Below are positions 49,847-62,399 of a stretch of DNA of 64,000 bases, in pieces; the stretch's first letter is position 1, and every line of letters begins with the position of its first letter. A program made the position numbers and the translations under genes. Source of the stretch: Blastomussa wellsi (lineage: Eukaryota > Cnidaria > Anthozoa > Scleractinia > Plerogyridae); assembly GCA_947652115.1 (NCBI GenBank), contig OX393570.1, positions 1,048,006-1,112,005 on the forward strand. The letters run 5' to 3'. The notes under the pieces were generated by a model. It had not been told where the DNA came from. It searched no databases and worked only from the letters and a program-made list of their open reading frames with translations.

Positions 49847-52800
49847 CTAACGCTGATCTGTGCTTCGGCGACTGGCCGCGCTGCTGGCTCGGGAGGAGGC
49901 CTTGGACCCAGCTGCGGAGCCAGGCCTGGAACTCGTCTTCTTTCCACGCGCACTGCCGGTAGGCGAGACACCTGCAACCGAGCAGAAAATCATTGAAATG
50001 GTGCAATTATTGGGAAACATTGAGGCTCCCCTGCAATTAAAGAGTCCCTGCTGTTTTAGTGGACAAAGACTCTATGCATAAATGGCTGCCAGTTTAAAAT
50101 TCATTTCGCATTCATTCACATTAGCCTTACCAACCTCGTTTGTGAGTTAGAAAGGCTATTAATTTAAATACAAACAAAAGACAAGGTATCCGCTGACGAG
50201 TATCGTGTGGGTATATTACGGGCTCAGGTCTAGAGTTGACACACGTTATTTTAAGTTGTACGTGAATAAAAGGTTAACACAAGCTTATGTCTTTGCGACG
50301 TTATGATCAATTGACAACTGTCAAAAGAAGGTATCCGCTGACCGGTATCACATGGCCATATCACGGGCTCAGGTTTAGAAGTTCACCGCTGTTCAGGTAT
50401 ATCACTGAATCGCGGGCTCAGGTTGGACAGGTATATCACTGGATGGCGTGCTCCACTTTTAGGCTTGGTTAAATCTATATATCATTACAAATTAACAAGG
50501 TTCACTTGAGGTTTCACTGTTCATATTAACGCACCTGGTTTAGGACTCCCCGCCCCAGAAGGACTTGCGGCTCCAGACAGCGCCAGTGCTCCAATGTCCA
50601 CTGTACCAACACCCCGGCGACTACCAGTGGATATATCAGATCTGTTGGGTGATCAAAAAATCATCAGCAATAAATCATTTTACTTGCTACTTGCTTACTC
50701 ATAATACTCCTTTTAAAAGTATTCATTCCAGATGAAAGATCAGCTATAAGAAGATAGTGGTCAGGGTGTTAGACTTGCAGTGGCGGATCCAGGGGGAGGG
50801 TCGGGTGGGGGCGGGGGACCGGACCCCCCTTCCCTAACCGATTTTTTACTACTTGTTTGACGCTGAAATTCTCGCATCGACAGCATCGCCTATTATTACT
50901 CAACTTTGGACCCCCCCCCCCCCCCCCGTATCAAAAATTCCTGGATCCGCCCCTGACTTGTGATCCTGATTTCTCCTCTGTAGCATTAGATTGACTTGTT
51001 TTAGTTGGTCTTTAATCTTTATCTTATTGGTTCCGAGTTCAACTCCTCCACGCTCGGTGAACAATCAACTGGTCGGCTTCCTGCCAGCGCTAAATACACC
51101 GTGACACTTAACTAAAAGCGATCTTTCTTTAAAGAAACAAACAAAGGTAACTTCATTTCTGAGTATAACGATCATGTTCTCAACAATATTTTGAATGGAT
51201 TAAATTGGCAGACTTTTTAAACCTATGAACCTTATGTAATTTTGATCATCCCAATGCCTGTCGAGAATCCTATATTTTTTTCCCTTACCAAATGACTCGC
51301 TCCTAAACTCACCTAGCGGATGAGAGTGTTCCCGAACTCCTGGAGCTACGAGACGATGTCGGCCGTGACATGCCGGGCCCTGGAGAGGGAGGCATTGGCA
51401 GCCCGGCCTGGCTGAAGTAGATCTGGACACTGGGTCCAAGATCCGGGTGACTATGCAACACCTCTCCCATTTGTTTCATCGTGCGTGTGTTAAAGTCTCG
51501 CAGCTCTCTCAAATCCATATCTTTTTCTTCGTGTAGTTCTCCTGAACTTTTCTTAGCACTTCTTACAGCACGAGCTATTTTACTGGCCTCGCGAGCAGCC
51601 CTGTCTTTCTTTACCTTCTGATCATCCAGTTCTTTCTGTAAATTTGTCGTCTTCGCTTGTTTTTCAGTAATCACTTCCACAAACGCTTGCTCGTCCGTAG
51701 TCAAGTTGTCCAGCGTAGTCTGCATAGAGCCCAGGTCCTCCTGAAGCTCACGGATTTGTCGTCGTTTGTATTTGTATTTGTCCATGACTGCACGCATTTG
51801 ATCTTCCAAGTGCTGTTTCTTGTCAAACTCCTCACTCATCTCATCCACCTTGTTAAAACTCTTTCTGTACGTCTCATTACGACCGTTCATTAACCGCAGT
51901 GTGTTCTCCAACGCCCTAGCAAATACATAAGGATTTTAGGGCAATGATGGAAACACAAAATCTCATTACTGCTGTCAAACATTTCTTTGAATATTAGTTC
52001 AAGGAATATGGTTGCTGATCAAGAAAATACTGTCACCACACTCGTATTCATAAATATATTCATAAAATGTCTGTACCGTAAGTACAACCACGAGCCGTTA
52101 GGCGAGTGGTTTCACTGCAAAGTTATGGAGTCATTTTTATGGAATATAAGAGTTAAAAGAATTGAAAAATGTGGCTGATTTGCTTAACACAATAACATTT
52201 ATTTTATACAAATCTACTGGCAAATTACAATTAAAATCACTGCTGAATCACTGGAGCATGTGACAGTTTGTAAGATTGCAGTTTTCCACTTGAAGCCGTA
52301 GAATGTGCAGGCAATTTCGTCCTAAACGTCCAGCTGACTTTTCACAACTCGCCCGAGTTTGTTTCTCTACACTGCGTTAGTTATTGTGTAACCGACCATA
52401 ACTTTCGACCAATAAGCGGGCAAAAATTCTCTCAGCAATTGTATAAAATTGACGGTCTTGTGACGAATATTAATAGAACATATTTTGTGCCTCGCAAATA
52501 CGTTTTCCTTGTTTGCCTTTGCTTTTTTACTACTCGGTTGCAGTTTATCAGTGTTACGTGATATACGAGGACTCAGATTCCCAAAGCTTCGTACCTGATC
52601 TCCTTCTCAGCCTTCCTAATCTTAGCGTCGAGTTCATCGCCTTCTCGCTGAAGTTCTTCCTTCTCTTGAGCTGCTTTGATGACATAATACGCTTGTGATC
52701 TCTCCTCCTCCCCCTCGGGGGGCGCCATGGAGATCATCAGGATTTCATACCTGATGTTATCGAACATTAAGTATGTTATTGGAAGTAAAGATGACCACAT

Positions 52801-55800
52801 TGGTTACTCACCAAAAAATGTCAATCAATCAATCAATCAATCAATCACTCAGTCATTCAGTCATCATTCATTTATTCATTCACTCATTTAATTAATTAAT
52901 TAATTAATTAAATAATTAATTCACTCATTCATTCATTCATTCATTCAGTTAGTCAGTCAGTCAGTCAATCAATCAATCAATGTACCTTTTCCGCAATTTG
53001 TCAATCTTGGATATCCGTTCATGTAGTTCAGAGCTGTGGACCAAAAAAAGAACGGAGTCAATTAAAGAAGAAACAAAAATTTGCAATGGCAAAAGTCATG
53101 GGGCACATCAGAAAATGCCTTCCATAATCAATGAGCGTGACGAGTGAGATAGTCGAGGGGCTGGGTTATTACCTGACCGTCTGCCGTTCCTCTTCAGCAG
53201 ATTTGATCTGTGCTCTCAGCATGTCTTTGTGGATGTCGATTTCATGACGGCGCTGCTTCATCGCCTGCGAAACACAGAAAGACAAGCGTAATTAACCTCT
53301 TAAATTAGAATGGTTTAAAGCGAACATGAACACAAAAAACAAACTGGCAGGCAGAACAGTTCTCGACAAATGACAGGAACCCATTAGGAAGCGAGGATGA
53401 CTAACGATGGCAAGGATAGAAATGGATTACAATATATGGACAAACTTAGCATTTAAATCTTCTTCTATGGACTTACATGCAGATTTCCTTTAAAACGTAC
53501 TTTCCAAACGACCTTTGGATTTTTTCGCGCGCGGGGAACACATCGCCGCTGCCACGAGATGCAGACTTGACGGAAACCGAAAACTGCACAATCATGAAAA
53601 GCCTCTGGCAACAAGGGTATTTCCGAACTGGTACTAAAATTTTCAGTTTAAGAGGTTAATATCGAGTGAAAGTGCTGACGTACCGTCTCTAATTGAAGCC
53701 TTCTTTTCTCGAGATTAAGCACGTTGTCAGCTTTGCTGCTGAGCGTTTCTCTAAGCCGCTTGATCTCCAGCTTAAGAATGTTCTCATCCACCATAAGATT
53801 CTGCAAAGCAATCACAGAACAACACCGGTCATTTACTGGTCGATAAAGGCAAGTTACATGGCTTGTAACAAAGGTACAACGACAATAGGACGACAGTTAC
53901 ACAAAGGTATGTTGTGGGAGGCGCGCTGGACTCCGGATCGGACGGTCCGGGTTCGAGCCTCTAGCCGGGGCACTGCGTTGTGTTCTTGAGCAAGACACCT
54001 TACTCTCACAGTGCCTCTCTTCACCCAGGTGTATAAATGGGTACCGGCAAATTTACTGCTGGGGGGTAACCCTGCGATAGACTAGCATCCCATCCAGGGG
54101 GGAGTAGAAATACTCTCTGAAACCGGGATAAGCTCCGGCCTGATGGGCCACTAGGCCCGAATGCAGACTTTAACTTTTACCTTTTACGTAACCAACAACT
54201 TGGGAGTTGTCTTGACATGAATGGACCCTTATCCCACCACACCCTAAACAAGTGCTCTTCGAAATGGTCCCTAAGGTTCGAGATTAAAATTCGAAGGAAC
54301 ATTCTAGAAATAGCCGAAAAAAGAGACATAGTATGCAAATCTAAGTGGAAACCACGCTTACAAAAAGATATCAATGAAAAAAAGCTGTTTTATAACTGAG
54401 AACAAACCTGTTTTAAGGTTACAACTTTTTTTCTTTCCCTCTCTGAACTGTCATTGTGAAGATTTAATTCCTCTGTCGAGAAAATAAATCATTTAAAGGT
54501 CTAACCGTTCATTTGCAATTTTTACACAGAACAAGCAACTGTCACCCTTTCATGTAAACTGTTATTCATTGAGATCTTCTCCTTACGTTATTATTAATAG
54601 CATATGTCACAAGAAAGGTAGGATGATGTCGCAAGAAATGTTAGGAGAGTTTAGACGCTGATATCTGACTCACCAATCTTGCTTGTAAGAGTTTCCATCT
54701 CTTCTTTTCCTTTATTTAAATCTCGGTTTGCACGTCGAAGATCATCCTATGGAAGAAGTGAAACATCTTGTTTTAAGATTAAACTCAAGGTCTACTGTCA
54801 CAAAAAAGGCAAACAATTAAACCAAATAATCACAACTCAATGAAGCAAAACAAGGGAAATGCAGAAGACACATAACACGTCAAAAGAGCAGCAAACGCCC
54901 ATCACATCATTCTGCAGATAATTAGCGAGAAAGGCCTTTACTGGTTGATTTCAACAAATGGCTGTTTCACATGGTGTTTTCTTACCAGATAAGCAACTAA
55001 GTCACGAAACATACAGTGTACAAGCAAAGAAATTTTGGGGTTGTATTGTAATTTAAAAGTCACATGAAACCCAGCCAATCACCAACTAGCTTACGTTCAA
55101 GTTCTTCATCTGAGCGCTGAGAAGGGTGTGAGTCGAGTTATGTTCATCCATCTGAGACATCAGTTCCTGTCAAGGAAAAAAAATTCAATAAATTTATTAT
55201 AGAATCTAAGGGAATATTTCACATTAATTTTTCACATTGAAATTCATTGCTCTAACACAGTGTGTCTTGTTATATATGGTGCAGACAACGAGGTTGATTT
55301 TGCCCTCTCCAATTTATTGCCCCATGATTCAGGGATTTAAAAATTAATGTTTTGAAGTCAGCGTCATCGGCTGGAAGAGTAAACAGCTGTTATTAGTGAG
55401 CTATTCTTGTCGCAAGCTGACTGCTATGACCAAAGTAGATGGCAGCATAATAGTCAAGTAATCGGTGGAACTCTGGCAGTCGTCGGCTTGTTTTGAAACC
55501 CCTCATTCATTGACGTTTACTTTCATATAAGTATCCATAGTCGTGAATGTAACACTTGTAACTTTACCTTAATCCTAGCCTCAAGAAGCAGCTTCTCTTC
55601 ATTGCTCCGCTCTCCCTGCATACGACTTATTCTTCGCTCCAGTTGTTGCAGCTGAAAATCCTTCAAAAATGGGAAAAAAGCAAACTCAAAATCATTGAAA
55701 ACACATTCCTAAATCGGACACTGTCGAGCTGGTTTCAAGAGTGGCTTACAAGGGAAGGTTGTGGTAACGATGTTTAAAAGGGCTCAGTGATGCAATTTTT

Positions 55801-58800
55801 GTCACTTTCAGCCCTAAATAGTAAAATAACAGCAGATTACATTTGGGTGAACTTGAAAAATGGTGGCCCAACTTTTTTCACGTTTATCACTGACAGTATG
55901 CATGAAAATTTTGATTTCAAATAATCCTTATGTGGCCATGATTTGGCTAATTAAAGACAAAGTTGTATAGGCAAACACTTCAGTTTGTGCTCATGCACAA
56001 TTATCAGGAAAAACTGACCTGCATATAGATGATTTCCTGTTGTTTTAGTGATTCCTGGTCGAGTTTGTGTAGCTTGCTACTCAAGTTCCTACTGGCAGCT
56101 CTAGCACCCTGTTCATATAAATGTACGGGAAGAGAAAGGCAAGTTACAAACTACAATATCACAATATTGTCAAGGTTGAATGATAAGTAACAGAATGTAG
56201 TATTGTACCTGAATTTCTGCAGCTGTGTTGCTTTCCAAAACTTTACAATGGTGCACCTCTTCTGTTTTTCTGAACTAAAATAGAAAACATAAAGATTTCG
56301 GTAGTCTGCTGCTAAGATTTTGGTTACCTTGAATTGATATTCACACTTTTTTGTAAGCAACAGGAGTGCAAAATGGTTACAACAAAGGTAATCAGCCCTA
56401 AGAAGCTTACCTGTGTTTCCCGCAGTCTAGCTAGTTGCTTCTCCACATCATAAATCCTAGCTTCTTCTTCCCTTAACAGCATGTCCATTCGTTGAGCTTT
56501 CTCTTCAGCAGTGAGGGTCTCGTCAGTCACAATTTTCAGCTGTCCTCGCAAATCATCTCGCTCCTTCTGAACTCTCTCAAGCCTGATAAAAGTAGTGACA
56601 TTAATTAGAGCAACATTTCAGTTACTATTGATGATACATACACTGTGCGAAAAGCCAAATATTCGGGCCAGAATCCGCTCGAATACGACTTGGCACACGC
56701 CTCATATACTGAAATTTTCCAACGTATTCTAGTACGCCTGATTCGAAATACACCTGGGATATCCTATTAGGATCCGGCCTGTTTTTCCATATTCAAATTG
56801 AACACTCTGGGTGTGCATCACATTTTTAATATTGAATACTTGTGAATACACCAGGGGCACTTCACGTATTCAAGTTGAATACTCTTGAATACTCCAGGTG
56901 TACTTCACGTATAGCGTATGCCTTGAATATGAGCTCTAGGATTCTATGGCATCACACTGACATATTCGAGGCTAGAATACTCTAGAATATTTTTCATTTT
57001 GCGCAGTGATACTTCCAAAGACATAAAGGATAATATTATCATTTAAGTTTACATGACAGCCTTTCTAAACATATCTTTATTGAAACTGAGTGAATATTGG
57101 TGGTGAAATCAATTGAGTTTTGAAGAGTAAGGTGTGAGGTGCAACATCAATTAATAACAGCCTGCTTGCAAGCAAACTCATCTTTGGATCAAACATGCAA
57201 GCAACACAATTGAGAGGGACTTTTGTGGCTTCCCTGGTCCCTTCCCAAGCACGATCGAGAGTCTGCTTGTTGGCTTAAGTAATTATTGGGATGTACAACA
57301 TACCTTTCTGTTTTGTTGGTAACTTCCTTTTTGAGCAAGTTGTGTTGTTGTCTGGCACTATCTAGATCTTTTGCAGTCCTGTCCACAGTATATTTTAGAG
57401 TGTCAAGCTGGCAAAAAAAGAAACATTATAAGACTTAATCATTTAATATTGAATATACCCTTTTTAAACAGTCAAGCAGCACTCCGTTTGTGATTTACAC
57501 TGATTTTCCAGCATGCATGTAATTCTAACTATGTTGGTGGGGGACGGCTGCCATATGAAATGGTTAGGAATTGTTGTTGTCTCACTTAGGGGTGTAGATT
57601 ATGGATTTCTTGGTCTCACTTGGGGGTTTTTAGGACAGAATATCAATATTTGTTTTCATCAAGGTCTCGTTTAGGGTTGACACTGCCTACATCAGACGTG
57701 GAACATGGCATCCAGTTTATTTAGAGGATGGAACAAAAAAATATTTAGCCATACCAGGACACCCTGCCCTTTTATATCAAAGTCCTCCCCATGGTATACA
57801 ACTTTACAGTTAAATTACCTCATCTTGGAATTGAATACGGATCTGCTCAGCATCCTGGTACTCCAGTCGTAGTTTAGCCGCCTGTCTCTCAGCCACCCCA
57901 ACCTTCTTCTCCTTTTCCTGATTGTTTGCAAGCTCGCTCTCCAGAAATTTCTAATTAACATTTTGAAAATTAAATACAACAAATGTAACGTTTTGCACAG
58001 CAAATAAGATTAGTTATAAATAGTGCAAAATAGGGAAAAAGAGCATGAAAGTCACTTATAGAAGCACATTCTTTGTTAACTAGCTCTTTTGTTGAAGTGA
58101 AGTGTTACACTAGTTTTGTGATTTAGCCCTTCTTCAAGTAAGGGCCGTACTGTTAGTCTTGTAGTCTTAGTCATGTAAATTAACTTTGTTTTGTTAAGAA
58201 AACATACACTCTCAATAATTGCAGTTTGGTGTTACTGGCAATACCTGTTTTTCTTGAACTTGTTCCTCTCTGTCCCTGACCTCTAGTTTCACTTCAGCAA
58301 GTTTCTGAGGTTAAGAGAAGATAAACTGTTTAAAACCACTGTAAAAGGCTGTTTGTCGGCTGGTTCTAATATAATTGTACAGTACAAAACACTACTGTTA
58401 AGTTTCCATCTCTTGTCTACAGGTCAAAAGTAAAGGTAAGGTTGGTTTCGATTTGAGGAGGCTTATCAAAGTGCACCTAACCCCAAAAATTATTTTTCAC
58501 TAAAATAAACCTTTGCACTAGTTCGAAATGCATTACGCCTTTCCTTTCTCCATTTTACCAAATGCTTACTTTTTATAGCAAACTGATTTGCATGCATGTT
58601 TATAAAGACTTGATGCGATGAATCCGTTTGTGACGTCAACCCAGGAATAGACCCACGCCCCTTCAGACTTGGTCGTGCAACAAATGGTGCACAGTTTTTC
58701 ATAACTTTTGAATGCTTTAAATAGTCAGCATTTGTTAAAAAGGAGAAATGAAAGGTGTTTTGTGTTTCGAACTGGTACAAAGCTTTATCTTAGCGAAAAA

Positions 58801-61800
58801 TAATTTTGGGGGCTAGGTTCAATTTAAGGCATATCAAACTGATGTTTAACTCTGGTTTCCATAGCAGGAAATGATCATGAGAGATGTTACTTCCAACTTA
58901 CATGTGAGGGAACACTTACCACAGCCAGATGATCCATCTCTCTGTCCCTTTTCTGCATCTGTTCAATAGTGTTCTCCCATTGCCGTAGTAACTCTTGCCT
59001 CTCACTGTGTGCCTTGCGGAACTCCTCAGCTGTCTTGTCTAGTTCAATCTAAGCAACCGTAACTTTTTATTAAGTCGCCAATAGCACTAAGGCCAAAAAG
59101 TTAATTTTGGACCCTGCAATAGTCTACAAGTATACACTTCATGCATGCATTATTTCAAGTACCTCTGTAACTGACCTGAGCTGTCATGGTGAGAGTTAGT
59201 TCATGTTCCAGTTCTCTCCTTTTCTTTGCTGCATCATCTGTCATTCTTTCCATCCTTAGTGTAAGTTCCTAGTAAATTAAATAAAGAAAAGTTGAAAGAA
59301 CTGTCTTACACTTTATTAATTATAGTGCTGTGCATTGTAACACTTGACAACGTTTTTGATTAAACTTTACAGAAAATGTTCTTGGGATGGCTTCTGTCTC
59401 AACTGGCCAATTAAAATGGAAAAAGTGAGGGCGGCAGTGTTGACAATCATTGGAGAGGGGATACAGATCTTGATGCTGCAGTGTCTCGCAGTTCTTACAC
59501 CTTGACTGGCCAGCTCAAACAAATTAAAGGCTTTATTAATAAATAGAAGGTTGCCAAAACGTTATCAAAATTAATCAGTGTGACCCAGAGCAACGTAACA
59601 AAATATGTCACACAAAAGAAGACTCTACTCTGCCTTCACTGTCGATTGGTATTTACAGCTGTGGTAAGTCAAATAAACTGTCTTATTTCAGGGATTTTTA
59701 AGGCCCACCACTTACTTCCCTTTACTTCAATCATGCTCGAATTTCACAAAAGTTATCTGACGCTTTGGATGCTATTTCGTGTGGTATGTTTCACTTTTCA
59801 ACCCAATCGAACTCAATCAATTTTAGGCATCCGTACCCAGTCCTCTGTTCACTTAGAAAATGGCTAATATTAGGGGAGTGAGGAGCCCGATGTAGCATGT
59901 CAACTTATACTATAAAACGCCAATAACTATTGAAAACTTGTCTGGATTTCAGCAGGGTTGTCTTCAACTTTTGAAGTAGCCAGATGGTGATTATCATTTT
60001 AATATATCCGCACCAGTATTGGAAAAATATCACAAAAGCAGCCAGCAGAAAACAACCCAAGTAGCCAGTTAATTCTGCTGGCCATTAGAGACAACGCTGC
60101 TTCAGGGAAAAACACTCTGAATATATATTACTTGTTATAATAGAATTTTAGCTTGTCATCTGAAAGGCTGCACAATTTTTTAGGGCTGCTCCTATGGATC
60201 TAGATGCAGCAAGGGTACACACTATAAATTTAACAAAATAATTAAGTCCATGTGGTAGTTAATGACCTTCACTTTGCCTTCATCTGAGCGAGTGTACTTT
60301 TGTAGTGTCAAGGCATCTTCATCTTTACGAGCTGATTCTTCCAGCCAAGCCTCCAGTGCCTTCTGGTCCCAGTTCATCTGGCTCTTAAGATCTTCAAGAC
60401 GTTGTGTATTCCTGAAAATGTTGTTCTAGCAAAGGAATTAAGTGAAAACAATTATAACGAAGACTTGGAATAAAATAACTTTATGCAGAAAAGCAATAAG
60501 GGCACTAATGCTTGTAAAACTTCTCACCTCTAAGATATTCCTTTTTTCAGTCAGATCTTTTACTTCATTGTTTATTTTTCTGATATCATTGTTGAGTCTT
60601 CCCTCTTCCCGCTCAGCTAAAGATCAAACAGAAGATCATGTATAAGTTTTGCAGTTTTGTATTACTACAGCATATCAATGTAATTTGTTTCCTTATTTTG
60701 ATATTTGGTTTATTTACTTGTTATGTGCCAGCATTTAACAACGTGAATGAGATCCCAAAACTTTTAGTGTACAATATTCTTGAAAGAATAATATGTAATG
60801 TAACATTATCAATTATAAAGACTGCGGTCACAAAAGCTTCGAGAAAGAGTAACTAGCATCTACAAAATGAAGGAAAACTTTTCTCCAGGTCACCTTAGGC
60901 AAGCAAGAACCAATTATTAATAAGATTTATTGTTACATACCTATCTGTTTCATGTGATTCTCAGTCTCAATCTCTCTTTTTCTCGCATTAAGCAAATCCT
61001 GTTAATGACAAGTAAAGTATCGTCATTTAAGAAAGAAACACTAACTTTGATGTGTCCAGTATAAAAACAGCAGCAGCAATAACAAAAAGCCTGCTTATTG
61101 GCCCTGCTTGTCAGCCGACGGTCAGTTGTTTGCCGGATGACTGTTGGCTGACTATTGGCAGTTTGTTGGCCAACAAACGGTCAACAGTCAAATGGCTGAA
61201 AGTTGACCAACAGGTTTCTTGGGGAGCTCTTCTTCACAATTTCTAGGAATCTAGTTGTGTTACAAGGTGACATCTTATTTTTCTCCACCTGTGTATGTTG
61301 TAGTTCTTGTTGTACATTTCTGAGGTGTTCACTCATAGCATAGATCCTGTCCGAGTGTTCATCGAGCTGTTCTTTGTATGATGTGATATTCTTCTGAGTT
61401 TCAGTTACCTTGATAAAATGAAAGAAGCAATCAATCAGTCAGTCAATCAATCCATCACTCAGCCAGTGAGTCAGTCAGTCAGTCAGTCAGCCAGTCAGTC
61501 AGTCGATTAACGATTTTGGGTATGATAATGATATTTAACAACAGCGGAAAATCACAATGATTTCAATTCCAGAGTTAGAAGAAAAGTACAGCATTATTAC
61601 ACAAAAAGGCACAATGACCAGGAAATACTTTTGTATGCAAGAATTTATCTGTCAGACTTTCATATACTTGATACAAACCAAATAAGCAGTGGCTTTCTTT
61701 ATATTTAGCCTACTCTATTTTATTTAGTAACTTAACCATAGGTTTGGCCATCCTCTGGTGTTAAAATATGCATTAAAATTAATTACATGGTAGCAATCAT

Positions 61801-62019
61801 AAATGTGAATGTGAGAACCTTGAAAGATTACAATCAGATACATGTACATTACATGTAGTTTGCAAGTACAGAATTGCAACAAAAATCTTTTCTATTTTAC
61901 AAATACTTATATTTTATTACAGTAAATCTTACCTCACTCTCGAGCTGTTTGTTCTCGAGATTTGCCACTGGCATAGCAATGCCTTCATCGAAGTTCAACT
62001 CACTCACAATGTCTTCCAT
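49847..62019 (-). CDS. CCDC39: Coiled-coil domain-containing protein 39 (CCDC39/FAP59), 24 exons
   Basis: Axonemal coiled coil. In other organisms CCDC39 and CCDC40 set the 96-nm repeat and anchor inner dynein arms and the dynein regulatory complex; loss in humans causes primary ciliary dyskinesia. Exons: 61933-62019, 61289-61408, 60941-60998, 60528-60616, 60267-60425, 59176-59268, 58920-59048, 58245-58304, 57819-57950, 57304-57407, 56411-56582, 56209-56274, 56019-56108, 55568-55660, 55095-55166, 54674-54746, 54408-54472, 53684-53800, 53173-53264, 52986-53033, 52595-52750, 51313-51915, 50535-50641, 49847-49971. All phases close, giving about 969 aa (human 941). Strong family matches are [13 protein letters not shown] at the N-terminus, [49 protein letters not shown] and [11 protein letters not shown]. 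Nearly the whole protein is predicted coiled coil by heptad pattern. The last about 95 residues are Ser/Arg/Gly-rich and disordered, as in the human protein. Confidence 0.97.
50778..50955. mobile_element. Short element with CAGNGGCGGATCCAG inverted ends
   Basis: The left end CAGTGGCGGATCCAG pairs with the right end CTGGATCCGCCCCTG. ACTTG occurs directly outside both ends, a possible target duplication. The interior holds G-rich and C-rich runs, including 17 C at 50911-50927. It lies in a CCDC39 intron. CAG...CTG ends and GGGGCGGATCC motifs are common among hAT-like elements in animals; the class is inferred. Confidence 0.65.
52821..52985. repeat. Compound tetranucleotide microsatellite filling an intron
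   Basis: Runs of CAAT, CAGT, CATT, AATT, CATT, CAGT and CAAT follow each other. The array reaches to within about five bases of the donor of CCDC39 exon 52986-53033. The intron, 52751-52985, is 235 bp and about two thirds is repeat. Confidence 0.92.
53915..54178 (+). mobile_element. Nearly complete tRNA-derived SINE
   Basis: A box region GCGCGCTGGACTCCGGATCG, B box GGTTCGAGCC, body GAGCAAGACACCTTACTCTC and GGTGTATAAATGGGTACC, tail AACCGGGATAAGCTCCGGCC and GGGCCACTAGGCCC. It is the best-preserved copy and lies within a CCDC39 intron. Confidence 0.78.
56641..57008. mobile_element. Non-autonomous element with CACTGNGC inverted ends
   Basis: The left end CACTGTGCGAAAAGCCAAAT and the complement of the right end (CACTGCGCAAAATGAAAAAT) share about 25 bp including AAATATTC. 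The interior is built from degenerate GAATAC, CCAGG and ACTTCACGTATTC units. It lies in a CCDC39 intron. Confidence 0.6.
58468..58823. mobile_element. Second copy of the GTGCACCTAACCCC fold-back
   Basis: Matches the inner element at 2608-3001 in order: AAAGTGCACCTAACCCCAAA, TAAACCTTTGCAC, TTTGCATGCATGTTTA, GACGTCAACCCAGGAATAG, and GGAGAAATGAAAGGTG. TTAA is present at the right (58824-58827) but has decayed at the left. It lies in a CCDC39 intron. Confidence 0.75.
61431..61507. repeat. (CAGT)n/(CAAT)n microsatellite
   Basis: CAAT units then CAGT units, imperfect, about 77 bp, starting a few bases into the intron upstream of CCDC39 exon 2. Confidence 0.88.
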
Positions 62020-62399
62020 TTTGAAATTGGGAAAATACCTTCAAGATTTCAATAACAAAATCGTAATAGAAAGCGATATTTATCCAATATACACGTAGAT
62101 ACCCGTATAGAGGACTAAAACTACGTTTGCGAGAGTCCTGTACAATATTTCCCACAGTATTTTTAGCGAAAAACTAATAATTTGCTCCAGGAAAGTTGTT
62201 GTGGAAACGGTGAAAACAAACTGCGCCAGCGATACGAAGAGCGACTTCCAGCGGACGAGCTAAAGTTAAGCTCCCGGATGTTAGAACCCAGTGTGTCACT
62301 GCAAAATCCTAACAAAACACGTAAAGAAGAACATCTTGGAACATTTTCGATCCCTTAGAAGTAACTTTCTGTTGATAGAATACTCAGGTATCTCTGAAA
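62020..62399. promoter_or_regulatory. Bidirectional promoter between CCDC39 and the NOL7-like gene, with candidate X-box
   Basis: Only 380 bp separate the two start codons, which point away from each other. On the plus strand 62195-62208 reads GTTGTTGTGGAAAC. It fits the RFX X-box form RYYNYY-NN-RRNRAC and sits about 176 bp upstream of the CCDC39 ATG. RFX factors are known regulators of ciliary genes including CCDC39. One spacer position deviates from the WW preference, so this is a candidate only. No clear TATA box was seen. Confidence 0.5.

Noticed and set aside
52821..52985. CRISPR-like or structured repeat array
   Set aside because: The units are 4 bp with no spacers; this is a microsatellite.
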